From Bacillota bacterium (GTDB lineage Bacteria; Bacillota; Sulfobacillia; JAJZYS01; JAJYTV01): DNA of 41,571 nucleotides. The DNA lies in the NCBI GenBank assembly GCA_021793645.1, contig JAJYSJ010000020.1, positions 1 to 41,571 of the forward strand, given 5' to 3'. Each line of letters begins with the position of its first letter. Position 1 is the stretch's first letter. The position numbers and the translations under genes were made by a program. The notes under the pieces are model-generated. The model did no database searches. It had not been told where the DNA came from and saw only the letters and a list, made by a program, of their open reading frames with translations. Positions 36,138 through 41,571 of this stretch are shown here, one piece after another.

Positions 36138-36523
36138 AAGCGCTGCTGGATGACGCGCGCCGTGCTCTGGCCGAGCAGGGTGGCCATGATGCCGACCACG
36201 GGCTGCCCCGCCCCCAACAGGACGGCCGGCAGAAGGAGGCCCTCGCGCGCCAGCGCCGTGACCTGCCCCATCATGGTACCGAAGGTCGTGAATCCGCCAA
36301 GCAGCCCGGTGGTCGCCGCAAGGCGGATCCGCGGCGAGCCGTGCCCGCGCTGAAAGAAGATCTCCATCAGGAGTCCGATCGCGTATGCACCCACGAGGTT
36401 GATGCCAAGGACCTCCAGCGCCGCACCGGGCAGGTGCGGCGCTGCCCGTTCAGCGAGGTAGCGCAAGAGCGTTCCCACTGCCCCCCCGAGGCCGACCGCC
36501 AGGCTGTCGCGCAGGGCCGTCAT
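36134..36523 (-). CDS. crcB2: fluoride channel CrcB/Fluc, second copy
   Basis: 129 aa with four predicted membrane helices. Fluc proteins export fluoride as dual-topology dimers. The GGxxTTF-type motif is GLLGGFTTFGTM (about residues 66-77), with GxxN-type Asn in INLVGAYAIG. ATG at 36523 overlaps the stop of the first copy (ATGA). In Gram-positives, tandem genes encode inverted partners of one heterodimer; the pair here fits that arrangement. Confidence 0.9.
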   Translation of the reverse strand: MTALRDSLAVGLGGAVGTLLRYLAERAAPHLPGAALEVLGINLVGAYAIGLLMEIFFQRGHGSPRIRLAATTGLLGGFTTFGTMMGQVTALAREGLLLPAVLLGAGQPVVGIMATLLGQSTARVIQQRF

Positions 36524-36873
36524 GCGACCAGCGCTCCGAGCAGAGCAAGCCCCGCCCCGCCCAAGGCGCTCAGGGCGAGGTTCCAAAGCGCCTTTCCGCG
36601 CTCGCCAGAGCGCAGCAGGGCGACCGTCTCGTACGTGAACGTGGAAAACGTCGTGTAGGCGCCAAGGAACCCGGAAAGCACCACTACTGTCGTCGCATGC
36701 GGCAAACCAAGACCGACCGTACCTGCAAACAGGCCGGTCAGGAATGAGCCGCTCCAATTGACCGCGAGGGTCCCCAGCGGGAATTCGGACGGAACGAGAC
36801 GTGCCGCAGCGCGGCTTGTCCAGTAGCGAGCCAGGCTGCCGAGGAGCCCCGCGACTGCGAACCAGAGAAGCAA
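36520..36873 (-). CDS. crcB1: fluoride channel CrcB/Fluc, first copy
   Basis: 117 aa, four predicted membrane helices. It has GSLARYWTSRAA at the N-terminus, AVNWSGSFLTG with the conserved Asn and GFLGAYTTFSTFTYE, the signature motif with the Phe residues lining the fluoride path. The start is a TTG at 36873 with GGGGGAG 7 nt upstream. The 102-nt region before it is shared with the divergent DUF190 gene; no fluoride riboswitch is recognised there. Confidence 0.9.
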   Translation of the reverse strand: MLLWFAVAGLLGSLARYWTSRAAARLVPSEFPLGTLAVNWSGSFLTGLFAGTVGLGLPHATTVVVLSGFLGAYTTFSTFTYETVALLRSGERGKALWNLALSALGGAGLALLGALVA

Positions 36874-36975
36874 GTCGGGTCTCCCCCTTCAAGGCTGGAA
36901 CGGGTGAACGCAGGAATCCCTTAGTGCTGCGGGCAATACTTCGACTGAAGCGGGGGGATCGTCATCGCGGATAAC

Positions 36976-37353
36976 TTGCCGCGCATCAGCGGCCAGGCAG
37001 AGCGGCTCCGCGTCTACGTCGGAGAGTCCGATACGCACCATGGCAAAGGGCTCTGGCATGCGATCATCCTGGCTGCGCGCAAGGCAGGCCTCGCCGGGGC
37101 GACGGTATGTCGGGCGATCGAGGGCTTCGGCGCCTCGAGCCGCATCCACACCGCGGGACTGCTGGACCTCTCCTCGGATCTGCCGATCATCGTGGAAATC
37201 GTCGACTCTTCCGAGTATATCGAACGCTTCCTGCCAACACTCCTGGAAATGGTCCAGGACGGGATGGTAACGCGTGAACCTGTCGCGGTTGTGCACTACG
37301 GTGTGACATCGCCCGCGGCGCAGACCAGTGCGCCAAGGGACGAGACGCCATGA
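36976..37353 (+). CDS. DUF190 protein
   Basis: 125 aa. The family pattern is clear: RLRVYVGESDTHHGKGLWHAI, AGLAGATVCRAIEGFGASSRIHTA and DLPIIVEIVDSSEYIERFLP. DUF190 has a PII-like ferredoxin fold, and its genes very often accompany crcB, but its function is unknown; a signalling or fluoride-related role has been suggested by that association. The start is uncertain: TTG at 36976 fits the family N-terminus, with a weak GCGGAT upstream. The stop overlaps the next start (ATGA), so the following gene should be coupled to it. Confidence 0.85.
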   Translation: MPRISGQAERLRVYVGESDTHHGKGLWHAIILAARKAGLAGATVCRAIEGFGASSRIHTAGLLDLSSDLPIIVEIVDSSEYIERFLPTLLEMVQDGMVTREPVAVVHYGVTSPAAQTSAPRDETP

Positions 37354-37787
37354 CCATCCCGGAATTTTCGCTCTCCGACCACCGGGGAGCCCTCGTTACC
37401 CGCGAGGTCCTGCAAAGAAGCTCCCCCGCGCTGATCATCCTGCTGCGAGGATTCATGTGACCCTTCTGCCGCAAGGAGCTGGGCGAGCTCCGAGACCGCT
37501 ACGAGGACATACGGGCGCGCGGTGTTGAGGTATTCGCTTTCGGTCCGGACAGTCGATCAGCCTTCGAACGCTATTTCGCCAAGGAGCAGCTGCTCTTTTG
37601 CGGGGTTCCGGCGCCCGCACCGCTGCTGAACGCCTTCGGCCAGCCATGGAAGCTGATGCAGTTCGGCCGCCAGCCGGCCCTGCTCGGCCTTGACCGCACT
37701 GGCGCTGTCGTCTACTCACACAGCGGATCGAACCCGCGGGACCTGCCCGACATCGACGCCGCTCTAGACGCCGTCGCTCCACGCTGA
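37350..37787 (+). CDS. probable selenoprotein: AhpC/TSA-like redoxin with a UxxC active site (in-frame TGA)
   Basis: Reading from ATG 37350 gives 145 residues if the TGA at 37458-37460 (codon 37) is read as selenocysteine. The sequence around it is LLRGFM-U-PFCRKELGEL; in this redoxin family the same place is normally the first Cys of RGxxCPFCR, so U37 pairs with C40 in a UxxC redox site. Downstream, the frame stays open for 108 codons with family features: VEVFAFGPDS, FGQPWKLMQFGRQPALLGLDRTG and SHSGSNPRDLPD. A SECIS-like stem-loop follows the TGA. The ATG overlaps the DUF190 stop (ATGA). It probably reduces peroxides or disulfides. The alternative is a nonsense-mutated pseudogene, less likely because the TGA hits the catalytic Cys and the rest is intact. 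selA, selB, selC and selD are not in the window. Confidence 0.85.
37461..37491 (+). promoter_or_regulatory. putative bacterial SECIS element just after the in-frame TGA
   Basis: A 6-bp stem GGAGCT (37475-37480) / AGCTCC (37486-37491) closes a 5-nt apical loop GGGCG whose first base is G. The loop begins 20 nt after the TGA. Distance (about 16-37 nt), short upper stem and a G in the first two loop positions match the known bacterial SECIS consensus, which lies inside the coding region and binds SelB. Confidence 0.65.
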
Positions 37788-37875
37788 CAAGCGCAGCTCC
37801 GTCCGCACCTCCTGTACCGAAACCGCATAGGCTGGTCCATCAAGGCCTTTACGGTCAACGCGGGAGGGTTCCGCT

Positions 37876-38490
37876 ATGCCGAATCTCGGCATCGACACGA
37901 CCATGAACGTCACGCCGTACCTCAGTTGCCTACGCGCAGCCGGCGTGACGTTTGTCTGCCGTTACGTCAATCCGGCTTGGGTTTCCTTCGGACTCTCGCG
38001 CATCGAGGCGATGCAGATCACGCAGGCCGGCCTGTCCACCGTGGCGCTCTACGAGTGGGGGACGACGTCCTATACAGCTGGCTACTTCACCGATCACCAG
38101 GGCCAGCTCGACGCGGAGCGCGCCTTCGCGAGCGCAAGGAACGTCGGGATTCCGGGGGGCAGGCCGATCTACTTCACCGTCGACATGCCTGTCAGCCAAG
38201 GAGACCTTCCGGCCATCGGAGCCTATTTCGATGGCGTCTCCGCAGAGCTGGCGGCGCTTGGCAAAGATGGTCCCAATTATGCCGCTGGCGCATACGGCAG
38301 CTATGCGACCGTCTCCTACCTTCGGAAGACGCATCGCGCCGCCTACCTCTTCCAGACCTACGCATGGAGCGATGGCCGCGTGTTGTCCGGAGTGAACCTG
38401 CTGCAGGAACTGAACAACACGAATCTCTGCGGCTTCCCGAATGATCGCGACGTCTCCTGGGGCAACGGGGGAGGCTTCAAGGTCGTCTGA
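37876..38490 (+). CDS. DUF1906 glycoside hydrolase-like protein
   Basis: 204 aa, a TIM-barrel domain of the Rv2525c/DUF1906 family: GIDTTMNVTPYLSCLRAAGVTFVCRYV at the start, then VALYEWG, YFTVDMPVS, AAGAYGSYATVSYL and LFQTYAWSDGRV. The family resembles glycoside hydrolases 25 and may act on cell wall or be inactive; substrate unknown. No signal peptide is visible, so export is unclear. ATG at 37876 follows GGGAGGG at 7 nt. It stands alone between the redoxin gene and a terminator. Confidence 0.88.
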   Translation: MPNLGIDTTMNVTPYLSCLRAAGVTFVCRYVNPAWVSFGLSRIEAMQITQAGLSTVALYEWGTTSYTAGYFTDHQGQLDAERAFASARNVGIPGGRPIYFTVDMPVSQGDLPAIGAYFDGVSAELAALGKDGPNYAAGAYGSYATVSYLRKTHRAAYLFQTYAWSDGRVLSGVNLLQELNNTNLCGFPNDRDVSWGNGGGFKVV

Positions 38491-38510
38491 GCCGAGCTGC
38501 TTTGAGCAGG

Positions 38511-38540
38511 GGGTCTGCACGCATCATGTGCAGGCCCTTT
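38511..38540 (+). terminator. terminator after the DUF1906 gene
   Basis: A 10-bp stem with one G-U pair (GGGTCTGCAC / GTGCAGGCCC) and a GCATCAT loop, followed by TTT. It lies 20 nt after the stop. The T-run is short. Confidence 0.6.
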
Positions 38541-38649
38541 GCGACGGCCCCCGCAGGTGGACGGCTAGGGGGGCAGAAGTAGAGAAGGCAAGAAGGCGAG
38601 GCCCTGCACTCCGAGCGAGTGTGTCGCCAGCCCCTCGGAGGAAAGGTCT

Positions 38650-39828
38650 ATGAAGGAAAACAGCGGCGACATCACACGTATTCTCATTGCTGCGGCATTG
38701 CGCAATTTTGCCTTTGGCCTGCTCTCGGTCGGCATCGGGGTTGCGCTCGCGCAAGCGGGGCTTGCGCTCGTATGGATCGGTGCGGTGTTTACCGTGGCAC
38801 TCCTCGCTGCCGGTATTTTGAGTGGAAGTTCCGGCCGCATCGCACACCGCTTCGGCCGTCGGCGCACCCTGCTGATTCTGGCGTCTGCGATGGCAGCCGG
38901 CTGTCTTTTGCTCTCTACCGGCAGCCTTGTCTTGGTTTTGGTCGCTGCGCTCTTCGCGACCTTCAGCCCTTCGGGCAAGGACGTCGGGCCGATGCTTCCC
39001 TTGGAAGTCGCCTCGCTTGCGGAGGTGCTCCCTTCGGCCCGGCGTACCCACGTCTATTCCCGCTACAACATGCTGGCGGCGCTGCTCTCGGCGCTCGGAG
39101 CGCTCGCGGCCGCGTACCTGCCTGCGGGCAGGGTCGCTGCGATGGTTGCCGGAGGCATCGGCCTCGTTCTCCTCGTTCCCTACGCCGGCCTCTCGCCGTC
39201 CGTCGAGCCGCAGCACGCACAGGCGACGAAATCGCCCGCAGGCCTGCAGCGAAGCCGCAAGAGAGTCTTTCAGCTCACAGCGCTCTTTGGCGTCGATGCC
39301 CTGGCGGGCGGCTTTGTGGTGCAGGGCATCGCTGCCGTGTGGCTGCACGCGCGCTTCGGTGCGCCCCTTTTATGGATCGGTCCACTGTTCTTCCTCACGA
39401 ACCTGGGGTCCGCACTCTCACTGCTCGCAGCGCCCTGGCTCGCCCGCAAGATCGGGCTGCTGTCGACAATGGTCTTCACACACCTGCCGTCGAACGTCCT
39501 GCTCCTGCTCGTCGCCTTTGCGCCAAACTTCCCCATCGCCGCCGCGCTGCTGATCGCCAGGGGTCTCCTCTCGCAGCTTGACGTGCCGACGCGCCAAGCC
39601 TACACGATGGCCCTGGTCGACCCTGCGGAGCGCACCGCAGCAGCAGGGGTCACGGCGTCCGTGCGCGGAACTGCGCAAGCCGTATCCCCGCTCCTTACAG
39701 GCATCGCCATGGGCATGGCGGCCTACGGCCTGCCGTTTGCCCTGGCAGGCGGTATGAAGGCTCTTTATGATCTCGCGCTCTACTTCGTCTTCCGGCGCGT
39801 TCCTTTGGCTGAGCCCGAACGTTCCTAA
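38650..39828 (+). CDS. MFS transporter
   Basis: 392 aa with about 12 membrane helices in two halves separated by a cytoplasmic loop (about residues 185-205). The loop 2-3 motif is GRIAHRFGRRRTLL, typical of major facilitator exporters. Helix 4-5 region carries SGKDVGPMLPLEVASLAE, which I have seen in MFS proteins of unknown substrate. ATG at 38650 follows GGAGGAAAGG. Substrate cannot be assigned. The gene is monocistronic and ends 22 nt from the converging TM2 gene without a terminator between. Confidence 0.88.
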   Translation: MKENSGDITRILIAAALRNFAFGLLSVGIGVALAQAGLALVWIGAVFTVALLAAGILSGSSGRIAHRFGRRRTLLILASAMAAGCLLLSTGSLVLVLVAALFATFSPSGKDVGPMLPLEVASLAEVLPSARRTHVYSRYNMLAALLSALGALAAAYLPAGRVAAMVAGGIGLVLLVPYAGLSPSVEPQHAQATKSPAGLQRSRKRVFQLTALFGVDALAGGFVVQGIAAVWLHARFGAPLLWIGPLFFLTNLGSALSLLAAPWLARKIGLLSTMVFTHLPSNVLLLLVAFAPNFPIAAALLIARGLLSQLDVPTRQAYTMALVDPAERTAAAGVTASVRGTAQAVSPLLTGIAMGMAAYGLPFALAGGMKALYDLALYFVFRRVPLAEPERS

Positions 39829-39850
39829 CGGAACCCGAGGTGCGCAGGGA

Positions 39851-40177
39851 TCAGGCGTACTTGTGCTCGAGGCGTCGTCCGTTCGCATCTGTCGTAGAAT
39901 CAGTGGCGATCAGGATGATGTCGACGAGCCACCAGATACCGAATCCCCCGATCGTGATGAGCTTCAGGATTCCGGTACCGATCTTCCCGAGGTAGAAGCG
40001 GTCCACGCCGAGGTGGCCAAGGAAGCAAGCCAGGAGCAGCGCCACGAGCCAGTCCCGCGCACCGGGATCATGCATATGCAAGACATGTTGTGCCGCTCCA
40101 CACCGCGCGCAGTAAGCCGCGTCCACGCTCATCGGCTGCCCGCAGCTTCGGCAAAATCCCGTCGTCCCATCCGACAT
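39851..40177 (-). CDS. TM2-domain protein with an N-terminal zinc ribbon
   Basis: 108 aa. Residues about 8-28 have two CxxC pairs (FCRSCG and YCARCG), a small zinc ribbon. They are followed by a TM2 domain (about 40-95) with two membrane helices joined by HLGVDRFYLGKIGTGILKL. Function of TM2 proteins in bacteria is unknown. ATG at 40177 follows GGAGG at 7 nt. Confidence 0.9.
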   Translation of the reverse strand: MSDGTTGFCRSCGQPMSVDAAYCARCGAAQHVLHMHDPGARDWLVALLLACFLGHLGVDRFYLGKIGTGILKLITIGGFGIWWLVDIILIATDSTTDANGRRLEHKYA

Positions 40178-40237
40178 CGGCGCTCCTCCTCGCGTCCGCA
40201 CGGCGGTCCCCCTGCGCCAGCGCACTCTCCCATCATT

Positions 40238-40849
40238 CTACGGTAGCGGTCCATCGCCTGGAACGTCGCCGAACAGCGGCGAGACAAGCTCCTGATCATT
40301 GCGCCGCGCGAAAATGACGTGATCCTGCCAATGGCCAGCGATCTTCAAGTAGCCTGGGGCGTATCCCTCCTTGCGGAAGGAGTTCTTCTCCACGACGCGG
40401 ATCGACCCAAGGTTCCATGGCATTACGGCAGCCTGCAACCGATGCAGCTCGAGCACAGAGAACGCGACCTCGCAGCAGATCCCGACCGCCTCAGTCATCA
40501 GTCCCTGCCCTGTGTGCCCTTCGTCCATCGAATACCCGACGTATGCATTCTGGAAGACGCCACGCACCACGTTGTTGAGGTTCAGCTGTCCGACGAGCTG
40601 TCCCCTCTCGCGCAGAAAGATGCCGAAATGGTAGCCTTGGTCCCGCGCTGCGCGCTCGAGGAAGCCCGCGATCAGTGCGCTTTGCTCGGCGACCTGCAGC
40701 TCGCGCTCATCCTGGGCCGGGGAGAAGGGGCGGTGATAGGCAAGGTTGCGGCGGCGATACGCGAGCAGTTCCGGCGCGTGGGCGCGCTGCAAGAGCTGGA
40801 GGAAGACGCGCGAACCGCTGTAGCGACGCGTCGGTTCCGGTACGTGCAT
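40238..40849 (-). CDS. GNAT acetyltransferase of the RimJ/RimL type
   Basis: 203 aa. Residues about 65-190 form a GNAT_3 domain: FGIFLRERGQLVGQLNLNNV, VGYSMDEGHTGQGLMTEAV (acetyl-CoA pyrophosphate loop) and AVMPWNLGSIRVVEKNSFRKEGYAPGYLKI. These resemble ribosomal-protein alanine acetyltransferases, but many act on other amino groups. ATG at 40849 follows AGGAGG at 7 nt. It is divergent from the next GNAT gene. Confidence 0.88.
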   Translation of the reverse strand: MHVPEPTRRYSGSRVFLQLLQRAHAPELLAYRRRNLAYHRPFSPAQDERELQVAEQSALIAGFLERAARDQGYHFGIFLRERGQLVGQLNLNNVVRGVFQNAYVGYSMDEGHTGQGLMTEAVGICCEVAFSVLELHRLQAAVMPWNLGSIRVVEKNSFRKEGYAPGYLKIAGHWQDHVIFARRNDQELVSPLFGDVPGDGPLP

Positions 40850-40920
40850 CTCTTCGCCTCCTGGCTGTACGGCAGGTCGGATGTGAGACGCGGCGAAACG
40901 CCTGGGGCGGGAGGTTGTCC

Positions 40921-41358
40921 ATGGAGTTCGAAGTGCGCCGCGCGGGGGCCGAGGACGCGGCGATCATACACGCCATTACGAGGAAATCGTACGCCGAGTA
41001 CCTGGGCGTGCTCAATCCCCCGCAGAAGGCGCAGTCGGAAACGGTCGAGGACGTGGCGCAGGCGATCGCCCTTGGAGGCGCCGGCATCTTGTTCGCGGAC
41101 GGGCTTGCGGTCGGGTCGGTGCGCTTCGCTCGCGTCGGGGAGGACGTCCTGATCGAGCGGCTCGCCGTGCTCCCGGAGCCCCGCCGCCAGGGCGCTGCAA
41201 AGGCGCTTCTCGCGTTCGCGGAGGCGCAGGACCGCGCTGCGGGCGCGCGGATGGCCCGCCTCGGGGTGCGCCTGCGCCTCGCCGGGAACGTGCTCCTCTA
41301 CCGTTCCCAGGGTTATCAGCGGCGCCGTAAAACCTCGTCGTTGAGGGCCAGGATATAA
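40921..41358 (+). CDS. GNAT acetyltransferase, possibly C-terminally truncated
   Basis: 145 aa. ATG at 40921 follows GGAGGT. It starts MEFEVRRAGAEDAAIIHAI, and motif A reads IERLAVLPEPRRQGAAKALL (about residues 79-98), then N(V)LLYRSQGYQ. After that GY, family members normally have another 20-30 residues forming the last strands; here only QRRRKTSSLRARI remains before the stop, about 18 nt from the transposase gene. The substrate is unknown. The short end may result from the IS insertion. Confidence 0.8.
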   Translation: MEFEVRRAGAEDAAIIHAITRKSYAEYLGVLNPPQKAQSETVEDVAQAIALGGAGILFADGLAVGSVRFARVGEDVLIERLAVLPEPRRQGAAKALLAFAEAQDRAAGARMARLGVRLRLAGNVLLYRSQGYQRRRKTSSLRARI

Positions 41359-41571
41359 GGCGCGGCCGGGAAGCGTTCAATGCGGGGTCTGCTGGTGTTC
41401 GATGTACTGCCGGATGATGGAAAGCGGTGCGCCCCCGGCCGACGCAGCGAAGTAGCTCGGGGACCACAGGCTGCCTCCCCACAGTGCCTTCTGGATGGAT
41501 GGGTAGTTCTTCTTGCGGATCAGCCGGGAAGAAACACCTTTGAGGCTGTTGACCAAGCGGGAAACTGCCAC
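41359..41571 (-). mobile_element. IS200/IS605-family insertion sequence, end only
   Basis: The transposase fragment and the short stretch between it and the GNAT stop. The exact element end cannot be set: no clear terminal hairpin or tetranucleotide is visible in 41340-41376, and the rest of the element lies beyond the window. Confidence 0.6.
41377..41571 (-). CDS. tnpA: IS200/IS605 family transposase TnpA, C-terminal part (5' end outside window)
   Basis: The 64 visible residues match the C-terminus of Y1 transposases: SRLVNSLKGVSSRLIRK, LWGGSLWSPSYF, GGAPLSIIRQYIEHQ. The catalytic tyrosine is Y56 of the fragment. The HUH histidines lie upstream, outside the window. The single-strand transposase acts on hairpin ends without making target duplications. 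The right end of the element should be in the 20-40 nt before 41377. Confidence 0.9.
   Translation of the reverse strand: MAVSRLVNSLKGVSSRLIRKKNYPSIQKALWGGSLWSPSYFAASAGGAPLSIIRQYIEHQQTPH

Noticed and set aside
36874-36975. Fluoride riboswitch upstream of crcB1 or DUF190
   Set aside because: No GGCGAUGG...CUCCUAC-like conserved core was found on either strand in the 102-nt region.
37453-37782. Minus-strand open frame over the redoxin gene
   Set aside because: Arg-rich product without motifs; the plus strand shows a family-like protein instead.
37350-37787. Redoxin gene as a simple pseudogene with a nonsense codon
   Set aside because: The TGA lies exactly on the catalytic Cys, the frame is intact on both sides, the start is coupled to DUF190 and a SECIS-like stem-loop follows. 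It remains the main alternative.

Overview
The window looks like chromosome of a high-GC, low-redundancy Firmicute (Bacilli/Alicyclobacillus-like or a similar high-GC lineage; the genus cannot be fixed from sequence alone). The pointers are: the thiL-tsaE-tsaB-rimI-tsaD order known from Bacillus, a menF-menD-menH-menB-menE menaquinone cluster, an acpS-nnr-alr block, a YhaO/YhaN pair, a DppA-type peptidase, strong GGAGG ribosome binding sites, and frequent TTG starts. There are no rRNA or tRNA genes, no CRISPR array and no prophage block; the only mobile DNA is the tail of an IS200/IS605 transposase at the right edge.

Layout. 1-1.2 kb: a gene tail, a 50-codon ORF and a catalytically complete EAL (cyclic-di-GMP phosphodiesterase) protein, ended by a hairpin terminator. 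1.26-4.55 kb: two subunits (FeS and FAD) of a molybdenum hydroxylase without a neighbouring large subunit, plus mog, a Nudix hydrolase and moaC. 4.57-9.4 kb: an operon read leftward from a promoter near 9.4 kb, guaB-murA-thiolase-hbd-moaC-Nudix. 9.5-15.6 kb: a leftward operon thiL-tsaE-tsaB-rimI-tsaD (t6A tRNA modification, thiamine) running into two left-handed beta-helix proteins and murC. 15.6-22.8 kb: an unrecognised Rossmann-like gene, then leftward acpS-nnr-alr-peptidase C26-asparaginase-MazG-like-dppA-udg. 22.9-30 kb: rightward menF-D-H-B-E-A (menC is not here), ended by a terminator. 30-35.4 kb: thiN and the yhaO-yhaN nuclease/SMC-like ATPase pair. 35.5-37.8 kb: an FMN reductase, two tandem fluoride channels (crcB), and a divergent DUF190-redoxin pair. 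37.9-41.6 kb: DUF1906 protein, MFS transporter, TM2 protein, two GNAT acetyltransferases and the transposase fragment.

The most notable item is at 37350-37787. A thioredoxin-fold redoxin gene, invisible to ordinary gene callers, reads straight through an in-frame TGA at 37458-37460. That TGA falls exactly on the first cysteine of the family's C-x-x-C active site (RGFM-U-PFC), and a small stem-loop with a G-started apical loop lies 20 nt downstream, as in bacterial SECIS elements. It is best read as a selenoprotein translationally coupled to the DUF190 gene. Second is a YhaN-type ATPase carrying what looks like an extra C-terminal winged-helix domain.

Genes on the minus strand are packed tightly, with many 1-4 nt start/stop overlaps (ATGA, GTGA, TGATG), so most groups above are probably transcribed and translated together. 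Starts were assigned mainly from Shine-Dalgarno spacing and family N-termini and are often shorter than the longest open frame.
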